NCBI RefSeq assembly: GCF_000211815.1
Contig: NZ_GL890823.1
Location: 216,369 to 280,368, forward strand
Length of the DNA stretch: 64,000 nucleotides
From: Moorena producens 3L
GTDB taxonomy: Bacteria > Cyanobacteriota > Cyanobacteriia > Cyanobacteriales > Coleofasciculaceae
Reading direction: 5' to 3'
Each line of letters opens with the position of its first letter. Position 1 is the stretch's first letter. This document shows positions 27,871-35,476 of this stretch, piece by piece. Under the pieces are notes generated by a model, which worked only from the letters and a program-made list of their open reading frames with translations, had not been told where the DNA came from and ran no database searches. The translations under genes were made by a program, and so were the position numbers.

Positions 27871-28425
27871 TGCTATCTGAAGGGAACAGGGAACAGGGAA
27901 CAGGGAATAGGGAAAGAGAGGGAAGTGTGCGGAGTTGGACATATAGCGCTACGGGCAAGGCAAAAGGCAAAAGGCAAAAGGCAAAAGTTTACTATCACAG
28001 CTTTTCTACTTGTATCAATGTCCTCACCTTAATCGGTAGTGCTATAATCAGCGACTGCATCAACACAATGAGCAAAAATGCTATATGTAACAGTTTTCTC
28101 TCCCATGAGGAAGGGATCCCCCTAAATCCCCCTTAATAAGGGGGACTTTGAGGCAATAAAGCGTACCTCATAAATGCGATAAACGCGCTGATAACATTCT
28201 CATAGTAATGAAGTACACAAGATTTTTCCCTCTTGCCTCTTGCCTCTTGCCTCTTGCCTATTGCCTCTTGCCTCTTGCCTATTGCCTCTTGCCTCTTGCC
28301 TCTTGCCTCTTGCCTACTCCCTACTCCCTGCTCCCTGCTCCCTATTCCCTATTCCCCATTCCCTGTTCCCTGTTCCCTGTTCCCTACTCCCTAAATTTCC
28401 AATCAAAAATTACCAAAAAAAAATC
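27871..28425. repeat. intergenic heptamer arrays
   Basis: (GGGAACA) at 27881-27905, (GGCAAAA) at 27957-27988 and a long (TTGCCTC)/(TCCCTGT) run at 28229-28392. A single GTACCTCAT...GCGATAAACGC end of the 15610-type MITE is near 28152. ORFs reading through this are repeat artefacts. Confidence 0.8.
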
Positions 28426-29163
28426 ATGTTACCAGCTATTACGATTACCACGGAAGATATTTTTAACCAAGTCAAGCTATCCTACAAAATCCCTGACATG
28501 ATTGAAGGGATTGTTACCCGCAAGGTTATTGCCGCTACTGCGGAAAGTGCTGGCATCCGTGTAGAAATTGAAGACCTTCAACAGGCAGCCGACCAATTCC
28601 GGTTAATGAACAAACTTGAGAATTCCGAGGACACTTGGGCATGGCTGCAAAACTATAGTATGTCTTTAGATGATTTTGAAGAAGTAGTTTACACTAATTT
28701 GATAGCTAATAAGTTAGTTCAACATCTGTTTGCGGATAAAGTTGAACCCTATTTCTTTGAACATCAGCTGGATTATGCTGCTGCCGTTATTTACGAAGTC
28801 GTTTTAGATGATAAAGACCTAGCCATGGAACTGTTTTATGCCCTGGATGAAGGGGAGACAAGTTTCTATGAGATTGCTCACGAATACATCCAGGATACTG
28901 AGTTACGGCGCTCTGGAGGATATCGGGGAATCGTTAAGCGTCACGAGTTTAAGCCGGAAATTTCTGCGGCTGTGTTTGCGGCTGAGCCGCCACAGTTGCT
29001 TAAACCGATTGTGAGTTCTCAGGGAGTGCATCTAATTTTGGTTGAGGAGATTGTTAAATCGGAATTGGATGGGAAGTTGCGTGCTCAGATTGTGTCTGAT
29101 TTGTTTACTGGGTGGTTGAAGGGACAGATTGGGGAAGTTGAAGTTATTAAGCAAATAGAGTAG
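28426..29163 (+). CDS. peptidylprolyl isomerase, parvulin/PpiC type
   Basis: The 245-residue protein has a helical SurA-like N-terminal part (about 1-110) and a parvulin-like C-terminal part (about 125-235, with SFYEIAHEYIQD, GGYRGIVKRHEF, PIVSSQGVHLILVEEI). Parvulins catalyse prolyl cis/trans isomerisation. The frame is open upstream through a repeat array, but ATG 28426 is the first start after it. No signal peptide is seen, so it is probably cytoplasmic. It is the last plus-strand gene of the peptide export group; the putative core peptide contains five prolines, which makes a chaperone role plausible but unproven. Confidence 0.8.
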   Translation: MLPAITITTEDIFNQVKLSYKIPDMIEGIVTRKVIAATAESAGIRVEIEDLQQAADQFRLMNKLENSEDTWAWLQNYSMSLDDFEEVVYTNLIANKLVQHLFADKVEPYFFEHQLDYAAAVIYEVVLDDKDLAMELFYALDEGETSFYEIAHEYIQDTELRRSGGYRGIVKRHEFKPEISAAVFAAEPPQLLKPIVSSQGVHLILVEEIVKSELDGKLRAQIVSDLFTGWLKGQIGEVEVIKQIE

Positions 29164-29237
29164 ATACTAAATAGTGGGGTGGAGTTACTTACTACAAGAG
29201 CGAGAGCGTTTTCGCAACAGAACCATTCAACGGTACT

Positions 29238-32200
29238 CTACTCCCAAATCAGCACTGAAGGCAACAATTCTGGAGATGCTAAGCGTAACAACTGATACCC
29301 TACCCCTGCTGTACCTCGGAAAAAACTAGGGTTAAACAGCGAGTTAGGGAAATCAAAGAAAAAAGTATATCCTCCATGTTCTTTTGACCTTTCTACTACC
29401 CATGCTGCCTGCTTCCTAGCAGTTTTAAGCCAATTTTGGTTGCCAAGTTTTTGGGAGGCGACGACAAATAGTTCGGTTCTGCCTAATATCCCGCAACAAA
29501 GATGGTCTATATCTCTACTCGGTCTGCTGTAGTTCTGCGTGGTTTCCAAAGCTATCTCAATGTCAGCATAATTTTCTTCTATTTTTAGAATGGATAAACT
29601 TGCCAAACGTGCTAATCCAATGCCAACACTTCCGTGACACCAGGTGTGCATGAAGCTAATTTGATTAGTTTTCTCCAAGAAACGGAAATCTGGCCAATTT
29701 CGGGCAGATTGGTCAAAGACACTCCGCTCATATTCAATTCCCTCTTGTGCTGCTTCCAAATAAGCAGTGTCTGCTGTAGCAGCATATAACCGCAATAAGG
29801 CCAAAGCATTACCCGCTGCACCGTGAGAAAATCCCGTTAAAGGGATTTTACAAATTGTCTTCCACGCCCTCGGGACAGTATTACTTCGTTTTGATAAGAG
29901 ACGATTGCCACAGGCGATCGCTGTATCCAATATAGCTGGCTCACCTGTTTCTTGGTAGAGGGATAATAAGCCCAGAATTGCCCCAGCTACTCCACCCAAA
30001 ATATCCAACGTTTGGTCACCAGCGATCGCCTGTGGAGAGATCAGTTTTGCTGCCTGCTGGGCATCTTTGAGGAGGGCTGGCTCTTGGAGAAACTGACTAA
30101 TTTTAACCAGACTGTAAATTATCCCACCCAATCCTGCCACACCGAGTCCAGACTGAATTAATCTTCCGGTAGTTTTAGTGTTCTGAAGAGACTGGCGTAA
30201 AGGAGAGAGAGCTGCTAGAGCTACTTTTTGAAATTCGCTTTTGCCAGTAAGTTTTGCTAAGGCTGCTAGAAATAGGCTAACTCCAGCGCGCCCCTGATAT
30301 AAAGAATCATCCAACGCCTGGAGTTGATAGCGCTTGGCATTAAACATATACTCTATGGCAATCCAGTTGCAGCTGTCATTATTTATAATCGCATTGGCGA
30401 TAAGACGATTGCCAATTGAGAGTGCCTCTTGCTGTAGTTGTTCAGGGGTAAGTGGGAGAAATTGATAAGAATCCGCCTGGGGTGCAACATTCTTTTTTGT
30501 CAGATGAGCAAACCTGGCCAAAAAACTTCCCCGAATTAATTTAATTTGCAGGGCTAAATCTTGTTGATCCAGACTCTGAAGCCTAGAAATTAGTTGTTGG
30601 TAACTAGAAGTTTTGAAAAAGTGCTTGATGGGTTGGTCTAGTCCAACATCTAAGGTATCCTTATTACAGGATACGGTGAAATAGGGAATGTCTTGCTGTT
30701 GTAAAGATTTGATTTCCGCTGGCAAAGTTACCCAAGCTTCCGGTTTTTCTTCAGCAGTTAAGTAGGTTCGACTGAGAGTGTCTATTCCAATACTATAGTC
30801 AACTCCGCTACGCAAATATTGTGGGTTGAGGCTATGCTTACAGATAACACTATAGGCCCTAGCTGGGCGCAGAATAAATCGAGAATTTAATGATTTTAAG
30901 CCTGATAGAATACTATTCTCGGTTAGGAGAGTTTCCCTATGTTTGATTAGGAGGCGATACATCTCCTCAAAACCCGTCACTACCTCTTCAAGGTAGTCAT
31001 TGGGGCAGACGGTTTCCTCTTCTAGCACGACGACATTATTCCGAGGCGGAATAATAGTAGTTTTGGGAGTTAATTGCATCCCATCTGTGTTAATAAATTT
31101 CCACTCTATTGAGGAATTAATTTGCTGGGGGTAAATACCGCCAATATCACTATAGTCTCGAGTATTTGCTGAGGCTAAATTACCTTCCCAAGAAGGTAAA
31201 AAGCCTGTCTTTATAACTGAGTATTTGAACCAGTTTTCTGATTCACTAAAACTTTTTTCTATAGGAGACATTAAGGTGTCAACATTGATGATAATTGGAT
31301 ATTCACGGCTGGCAATGACATTGGTCTTGTGAGATTTACTTGAGCCTAAGACATAGAGGAGAGATAATAGCATTCCTGCTCTTTTGTAGAAGCGTTGGAC
31401 TGCAGCTTTATCTTCACAAGGTTGCTGCTCAACAAATTTAACCCAGCCATATCCCTGACGATTAAGAATCTTGGTTAGTTGGAAGGGTAAAGAGGTATCC
31501 TTTTGGTTGCACCAGTCTAGCAACTGGTTGAAAGCAACATCTAGACCCAAATCTTTGGGCTTATATACCACTTTTACACCCGAGGAGAAGGTAAGAACTG
31601 ATACAGAGCGTCCCCCATTATGAGGTTCTGAGAAAGCAGTCTCAACATTTTCAACTTTTCCTAAGCTTTTGCGGTCAGAAAAGATAAGTTCAATTGCCGA
31701 TAAATCTTCTTGTAGACGTTGGATAAATTCAGTAGTAGATTCTACCCATAAGTTAATAGTTGTGGCTATCAAGCGAGCCAGGACTGGGTATTGCTGAAAA
31801 AATGCCAGTCCCCCATCTTGGAGAAGGTTTTGGATCAAGGCGCAATACAAAGCTTTACTTTGGCTTTCTTGGGAATCGATCTTTTCATAAGAGGGCTGAC
31901 TTTCCCGAAATTTGTAAAATTCAAATAGTAAGGTTTTTGCCCCTAAATCAACCAGTTTTTGTAGGAGGCTCCTTTCTAGGGCTTTCCAGGCTTCTCGACT
32001 CAGCAATTCCAGAGGGCGAGTTGCCGATAAACCAGTGTATAGTTTCCGCTGTGCTACTAGGATAAAGGGAAGATAAAAATCTTCAAAAGGTAAGGGATTT
32101 TGGGAGTCAATTGGTGATTTATATTCTCCCTCTATACCGAGTAAGGTAATTGCGCCACTTTCAATTAATTCTTTCAGGGTTTCCGCCCAAGGTGGCAAAG

Positions 32201-32462
32201 TAGGATTATCAATCACATCCGCTGTTCCCAGTAAAATACGGACTGTGTTTAAGTCCCATCCATTCCACTGAAGGCGCTTCTTAAGTCTGTCTTCTCCTCC
32301 CAGGAGTTTACACCAGGTTTTGAGGCGTTCTTCAATGAGATTTTGGTCAAGCTTATGGGGATTAAAATCCCGTTCAAAAGGACAATTTAAGCACTCTGAA
32401 AGAAAGGCTGCATTGGTAGCTATAGTAGCTATTTGTGATAATTCTACTGCTGTTATTTCCAT
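29238..32462 (-). CDS. LanM-type lanthionine synthetase with degenerate dehydratase site
   Basis: LanM enzymes normally dehydrate Ser/Thr and cyclise with Cys. The frame extends to 32504, but its first 14 codons are MITE terminus, so ATG 32462 (MEITAVELSQ) is preferred; numbering follows it. The N-terminal dehydratase domain (about 90-620) keeps Lys301 (VVYKPK), His378 and Asn381. The positions that align with CylM Asp252, Asp347, Asp364 and Thr512 read Glu279 (SEPHNGGRSV), Lys376 (SSKSHKTN), Asn393 (INVDTL) and Ala534 (RFILRPA; Arg528 kept). The C-terminal cyclase (about 700-1070) has three Cys zinc ligands, Cys942 (WCHG) and Cys989-Cys990 (LCCG), the CCG arrangement known from ProcM. Cyclase activity is likely and dehydration doubtful. 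The precursor gene lies upstream. Confidence 0.92.
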   Translation of the reverse strand: MEITAVELSQIATIATNAAFLSECLNCPFERDFNPHKLDQNLIEERLKTWCKLLGGEDRLKKRLQWNGWDLNTVRILLGTADVIDNPTLPPWAETLKELIESGAITLLGIEGEYKSPIDSQNPLPFEDFYLPFILVAQRKLYTGLSATRPLELLSREAWKALERSLLQKLVDLGAKTLLFEFYKFRESQPSYEKIDSQESQSKALYCALIQNLLQDGGLAFFQQYPVLARLIATTINLWVESTTEFIQRLQEDLSAIELIFSDRKSLGKVENVETAFSEPHNGGRSVSVLTFSSGVKVVYKPKDLGLDVAFNQLLDWCNQKDTSLPFQLTKILNRQGYGWVKFVEQQPCEDKAAVQRFYKRAGMLLSLLYVLGSSKSHKTNVIASREYPIIINVDTLMSPIEKSFSESENWFKYSVIKTGFLPSWEGNLASANTRDYSDIGGIYPQQINSSIEWKFINTDGMQLTPKTTIIPPRNNVVVLEEETVCPNDYLEEVVTGFEEMYRLLIKHRETLLTENSILSGLKSLNSRFILRPARAYSVICKHSLNPQYLRSGVDYSIGIDTLSRTYLTAEEKPEAWVTLPAEIKSLQQQDIPYFTVSCNKDTLDVGLDQPIKHFFKTSSYQQLISRLQSLDQQDLALQIKLIRGSFLARFAHLTKKNVAPQADSYQFLPLTPEQLQQEALSIGNRLIANAIINNDSCNWIAIEYMFNAKRYQLQALDDSLYQGRAGVSLFLAALAKLTGKSEFQKVALAALSPLRQSLQNTKTTGRLIQSGLGVAGLGGIIYSLVKISQFLQEPALLKDAQQAAKLISPQAIAGDQTLDILGGVAGAILGLLSLYQETGEPAILDTAIACGNRLLSKRSNTVPRAWKTICKIPLTGFSHGAAGNALALLRLYAATADTAYLEAAQEGIEYERSVFDQSARNWPDFRFLEKTNQISFMHTWCHGSVGIGLARLASLSILKIEENYADIEIALETTQNYSRPSRDIDHLCCGILGRTELFVVASQKLGNQNWLKTARKQAAWVVERSKEHGGYTFFFDFPNSLFNPSFFRGTAGVGYQLLRLASPELLPSVLIWE

Positions 32463-32474
32463 ACTCAGTTCATT

Positions 32475-32625
32475 TATAGCAATTATCATAGCTATGAGGT
32501 ACAAAGTTCTGGTTTTTCAGGGAACAGGGAATAGGGAATAGGGAAAAGATAATAGAGATCACTGCATCAATATAGGGAATCAACATCAAATAAAACTGTA
32601 CCTCATAACTGCGATAAACGCTATA
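32475..32625. mobile_element. MITE with TATAGC...GAGGTACA inverted termini, copy 2
   Basis: A 151-bp element has inverted ends (TATAGCAATTATCATAGCTA, then TGAGGTACA; and TGTACCTCATAACTGCGATA, then AACGCTATA) and a GGAATAG tandem interior. It sits between the precursor gene and the LanM and supplies the apparent upstream start of the LanM frame. Confidence 0.7.
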
Positions 32626-32695
32626 TCGGAGATTTTGTCCCGTTCGCTCAAATAAATAAATGAATAATCTCTTGAACCTGGTAGTGCTGCGAATC

Positions 32696-32714
32696 AGGGA
32701 GGTTTAACCTCCCT
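32696..32714. promoter_or_regulatory. perfect hairpin between precursor and LanM genes
   Basis: AGGGAGGTT-T-AACCTCCCT lies 130 bases after the precursor stop in the minus direction. A second, imperfect hairpin (ACACAAGGC...GCC..TTTGTGT) is at 32774-32798. Neither has a strong U-tract, so partial termination or mRNA stabilisation between precursor and synthetase is possible but unproven. Confidence 0.45.
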
Positions 32715-32843
32715 AATCCATGTCACTGGTGCCAGGTATCGAAACCGCTGCAACTCCTGCTGTAGGAAACTTGACACAAGGCTGAAGCCCTTTTGTGTGT
32801 GACTACTCCCTGTGCTAAGCTTAAGCTATAGGCTGCAAATGGA

Positions 32844-33023
32844 TCAGAAAACTTCAGTGCCTGTAGGGCAGTTACCAGGATGTGAAGTGGGGAATGGAGA
32901 AGGGCACTCCGAACCCCCTGCTAGTTCAAGTTCGTTGTCTTGGAGATCCTTGATAAAACTTTCAGAATCACCGAACAACTCAGCACCAGCAGGTTTGATG
33001 TTATTAACTTTGATGTTAGCCAT
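32844..33023 (-). CDS. lanthipeptide precursor peptide (LanA-like, 59 aa)
   Basis: This gene is read on the minus strand from ATG 33023, with GGAG ten bases upstream, to TGA at 32846-32844. The leader (1-37) contains IKPAGAELFGDSESFIKDL and ends ELELAGG, a leader style I associate with class II lanthipeptide precursors, with the double-glycine site for C39 proteases. The core (38-59) starts SECPSPFP and ends PTGTEVF; it has Cys40 and Cys52 and six Ser/Thr (Ser38, Ser42, Thr46, Ser47, Thr54, Thr56), enough for two thioether rings. It lies directly upstream of the LanM and downstream of the kinase and HopA1 genes. At 59 residues it is too short for common ORF thresholds, and a spurious ORF covers it on the other strand. 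Confidence 0.9.
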   Translation of the reverse strand: MANIKVNNIKPAGAELFGDSESFIKDLQDNELELAGGSECPSPFPTSHPGNCPTGTEVF

Positions 33024-33062
33024 TTGAGTTTTGCTCCAATAATGAATTTGTGTTGTTGATCA

Positions 33063-33165
33063 GGAATCAATTAGTAATTTTTGATTCCTATTTTTATCCT
33101 ATTAAAATTAATTTAGTCTGTCTAGGATTTTTATAGCTTATTGATGCTAAACCAAAAACACTTTT
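33063..33165 (-). promoter_or_regulatory. presumed promoter/5' region of precursor gene (duplicated)
   Basis: About 100 AT-rich bases starting 40 bases upstream of the precursor ATG match 33956-34057 without large gaps; the first 23 positions are identical. Duplication of exactly this upstream block suggests it carries regulatory information. Box positions are not assigned. Confidence 0.5.
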
Positions 33166-33268
33166 GTCACTAAATTAGATGTAGTTACCTACTGCTAAAC
33201 CTATTCATAGCTCACAATTAACCTTTACCATTATTCTGATACTTAACCTCTCTCTAATTTAGTGAATC

Positions 33269-33286
33269 AACTAAACTAGTTATGTC
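33269..33286. promoter_or_regulatory. 18-bp shared motif, copy 1
   Basis: AACTAAACTAGTTATGTC upstream of the precursor gene is identical to 37149-37166 upstream of the kinase gene. The core AACTAGTT is palindromic. A common operator for the minus-strand peptide genes is inferred only. Confidence 0.45.
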
Positions 33287-33309
33287 CACAAAACTAGTGA
33301 AGCTGAGAA

Positions 33310-33345
33310 AAAACATAAAAAATAGTCCAAGACTACTCTTGGACT
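33310..33345 (-). terminator. Rho-independent terminator, minus strand
   Basis: A perfect 9-bp stem (AGTCCAAGA at 33324-33332, TCTTGGACT at 33337-33345) with a 4-base loop is followed, in minus-strand direction, by a TATTTTTTATG tract. It closes transcription arriving from the right, ahead of the precursor's own promoter block. Confidence 0.75.
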
Positions 33346-33429
33346 AAAAGACTAAGATTAGTTTCTACCAGTAATTGGTTAAGGCACTTTCGTCCTAGGT
33401 TGATACAGTCAACATTTACCCTATTATAA

Positions 33430-33543
33430 TTAAATTAATAAAGGAATTGGATTACCCCCTACCGGATCCACTGGGAAAGACTTGACGGGGATTACCTCAA
33501 ACCCAGCATCCAGAATTCCAGAGTAGTTTGCGATCGCCTCCAA
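33430..33543 (-). pseudogene. 3' remnant of an unidentified gene
   Basis: A protein-like frame reads ...ANYSGILDAGFEVIPVKSFP... and ends NPIPLLI then TAA. Upstream it runs straight into heptamer arrays and has no proper start (TTG at 33543 without a ribosome site). It lies just before the terminator at 33310-33345. I do not recognise the family. Confidence 0.45.
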
Positions 33544-33549
33544 GGCATT

Positions 33550-33905
33550 GGAGCAGGGAACAGAGAGCAGGGAGTAGGGAGTAGGGAGTAGGGAGTAGGA
33601 AGCAGGGAGCAGGGAGTAGCTGACAAGGGTAGGTTTTTTACTTTGGAGATAGGTAATAGGTAATAGGTAATAGGTAATAGGTAATAGGGAATGGGGAATG
33701 GGGAATGGGGAATGGGGAATGGGGAATGGGGAATGGGTAATCGGAACCCACCCCTAACCCCGACCAGGAGGGGAAGAGCGGGAGATGGGTCGGTAATCGG
33801 TGGAAATTCTGGGAGATTTTCCGACAGACATATTTGGCGAAATTTCAACAAGAGTGCCAGTACGTAGTCGCCCAAATGTAAAAAACCTACCCAAGTGAGG
33901 CAGGG
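33550..33905. repeat. heptamer repeat block with inverted flanks
   Basis: Arrays of GGGAGTA, TAATAGG and GGGGAAT occupy 33550-33735. A GGTAGGTTTTTTAC word near 33624-33637 and its inverse near 33876-33889 bracket the later part. ORFs through the block are low-complexity artefacts. Confidence 0.75.
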
Positions 33906-33955
33906 AGTAGGGAGTAGGGAATAAAAATTATCACAATTAATTTAGGATTGCTATA

Positions 33956-34057
33956 GGAATCAATTAGTAATTTTTGATCTCTGTTTGAATCATACTTGGA
34001 TTAATTGAGTTGGTTTAGTTTTTTTTATTTTATTGATGTCATAAGTAAACCTTTTTT
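33956..34057 (-). repeat. second copy of the precursor upstream block
   Basis: This matches 33063-33165, beginning with an identical 23-base run (GGAATCAATTAGTAATTTTT, then GAT). In minus direction it leads into repeats and then the gene remnant at 33430-33543. Confidence 0.6.
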
Positions 34058-34232
34058 TTTAGGCTCTACCGAACTGGCTATGTAAAACTTTGAAAAACTA
34101 ATTATTATAATCCTTATGGGGCGGGAGTTTTAGTTCTTGATAAAATGATTTATTATAAATATAATACCCAATCATATTTAGTGGTAATTTCAGCGTTTTT
34201 ATGCATACTAGGTTCGGTAGATCCAAAAAAGG
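34050..34232. mobile_element. MITE-like element with CCTTTTTT...CTACCGAAC termini
   Basis: The left terminus (CCTTTTTTTTTAGGCTCTAC, then CGAAC) and the right terminus (GTTCGGTAGATCCAAAAAAG, then G) are inverted over about 21-25 bases. The AT-rich 183-bp element ends 21 bases past the HopA1 stop codon and breaks the duplicated upstream block. A related terminus word (TTTTTGGCTCTACCGTAC) occurs at 41530. Confidence 0.6.
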
Positions 34233-34253
34233 TTTAATTTTTGATTACTTCGA

Positions 34254-35369
34254 CTAAGAGAAATTTAATGATGTGTAAATATCTTCAGAATTGGCATTCA
34301 GATAAACACGCTCCAAGTCAATCCCCAGCCTAGAAAATTGCCCAAGGATAGCCTTCATCCTTCCTTCAGTGGAATCATCCCCTTGATGCCAAGCTTCCAA
34401 CAACCCATTGGCCACAATCTGACAGCGATTCATGCCAAAGCTTTCCTGTTCGGCAAATTTTTGGTCTGGTTCTTCTGCTAACCCCAAACCTGGTGCTAGC
34501 TCCATGGTAAATAGGGGAACATCTGGCTGAAAATGAGATTGGTGCTCTGTATAAACAGTCTTTAAAACTCCCTCAACAGCGTCATAGTTACGCTTATCAA
34601 AGTAGAGTACCCCCGAATCGTGTCGTTCGTAGTCCTTGGGATTGTACAAAACTTTAAAGTGGAACGGAATTTCCATGTCGTTCAGCTGTTGGGTTAAGCT
34701 ACCCATTACGGCAACTGCACCGTCAGGAGTCAAGTTGAAGTAAATTCGCACAGTCACTGACTGGTCTGTTTGCGGACGATTTGCTTCTAGATTGCCAACG
34801 GCCATATAAAAGCCATTTTGCACCAAATTCTTAGGCATACGGATTGCTACTGAATCCCCGACGGTGGCAGATTGCTGGGATGCTGGCAGATGCTGCTCCC
34901 GTTCAATATGCAGCCTCAATCCTCCCTTAGTCACAGCCAAAGTGCCATCACTTTCTTCTCTGAGAACAGACCAACCAGGGTCAAAGTAGCCTTTGCCACT
35001 ATTGCTGTCGTGGAGTCGCTGATAAAATCCCACATCTACTCCCAGGATGGTATTGTTCTCTAGGTCTAGTGGCGCAGCTTCAGTATCTGCTTCCGGTGCG
35101 AGAGTATCTCGCATTGAGCCATTGTAATAAATACCATAGAGAAAACTCCGCAGTTGCAGACTGATATATTTTTGCTGCATCTCTTCGGGCATCCGTTGAA
35201 AACGTTCCACAGCTTCGGCTGGAATTTCCAACGGTTTGTAATCTGAATGGTGAATAGAGAAGTCTGATTGGATTTTTACTTTGTTAACAATATCGTCTAG
35301 AACATCTAGTAATTGCTGATTGGCGACTTGGGATAGTTGAATTTCTCTAGAATCAAGTAGTTGGATCAT
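34254..35369 (-). CDS. HopA1-family protein, candidate phospho-Ser/Thr lyase
   Basis: HopA1 was first named as a type III effector family. In class V lanthipeptide (LxmY) and thioamitide (TvaD) pathways its members work with a kinase to dehydrate Ser/Thr. The 371-residue protein has no signal or membrane helix. Segments I associate with the family are QLRSFLYGIYYNGS, NGFYMAVGNLE, VRIYFNLTPDGAVAVM, YNPKDYERHDSGVLYFDKR, MELAPGLGLAEEP and NRCQIVANGLLEAW. It follows the APH-type kinase gene by 107 bases in the same direction, the same pairing as in those pathways. Elimination of phosphate from a phosphorylated precursor is inferred from that pairing. Confidence 0.85.
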   Translation of the reverse strand: MIQLLDSREIQLSQVANQQLLDVLDDIVNKVKIQSDFSIHHSDYKPLEIPAEAVERFQRMPEEMQQKYISLQLRSFLYGIYYNGSMRDTLAPEADTEAAPLDLENNTILGVDVGFYQRLHDSNSGKGYFDPGWSVLREESDGTLAVTKGGLRLHIEREQHLPASQQSATVGDSVAIRMPKNLVQNGFYMAVGNLEANRPQTDQSVTVRIYFNLTPDGAVAVMGSLTQQLNDMEIPFHFKVLYNPKDYERHDSGVLYFDKRNYDAVEGVLKTVYTEHQSHFQPDVPLFTMELAPGLGLAEEPDQKFAEQESFGMNRCQIVANGLLEAWHQGDDSTEGRMKAILGQFSRLGIDLERVYLNANSEDIYTSLNFS

Positions 35370-35375
35370 GCTTTG

Positions 35376-35472
35376 GTAGGGAGTAGGGAGTAGGGAGTAG
35401 GGAGTAGGGAGTAGGGAGTAGGGAGTAGGGAAAAAATCCTGTGTACCTCATAGCTATGAAAAACGCTATAAG
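35376..35472. repeat. (GGGAGTA)n array and single MITE end
   Basis: Eight or so heptamers (35376-35430) are followed by TGTACCTCATAGCTATGAAA (then AACGCTATA), one terminus of the 15610/32475 MITE family. They fill the space between kinase and HopA1 genes without separating them far. Confidence 0.75.
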
Positions 35473-35476
35473 TGTC

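Noticed and set aside
28208..28501. ORF with repeated SCLLPLA peptide, also upstream extension of the isomerase
   Set aside because: It is translation of TTGCCTC heptamers; the true isomerase start is ATG 28426 after the array.
32812..33027. Plus-strand ORF of 71 codons
   Set aside because: It is the antisense shadow of the precursor gene at 32844-33023, which has the ribosome site, the leader motif and the context.
33492..33875. 127-codon minus-strand ORF
   Set aside because: Most of it is translated heptamer repeat (PIPHSPF); only the different frame at 33430-33543 looks protein-like.
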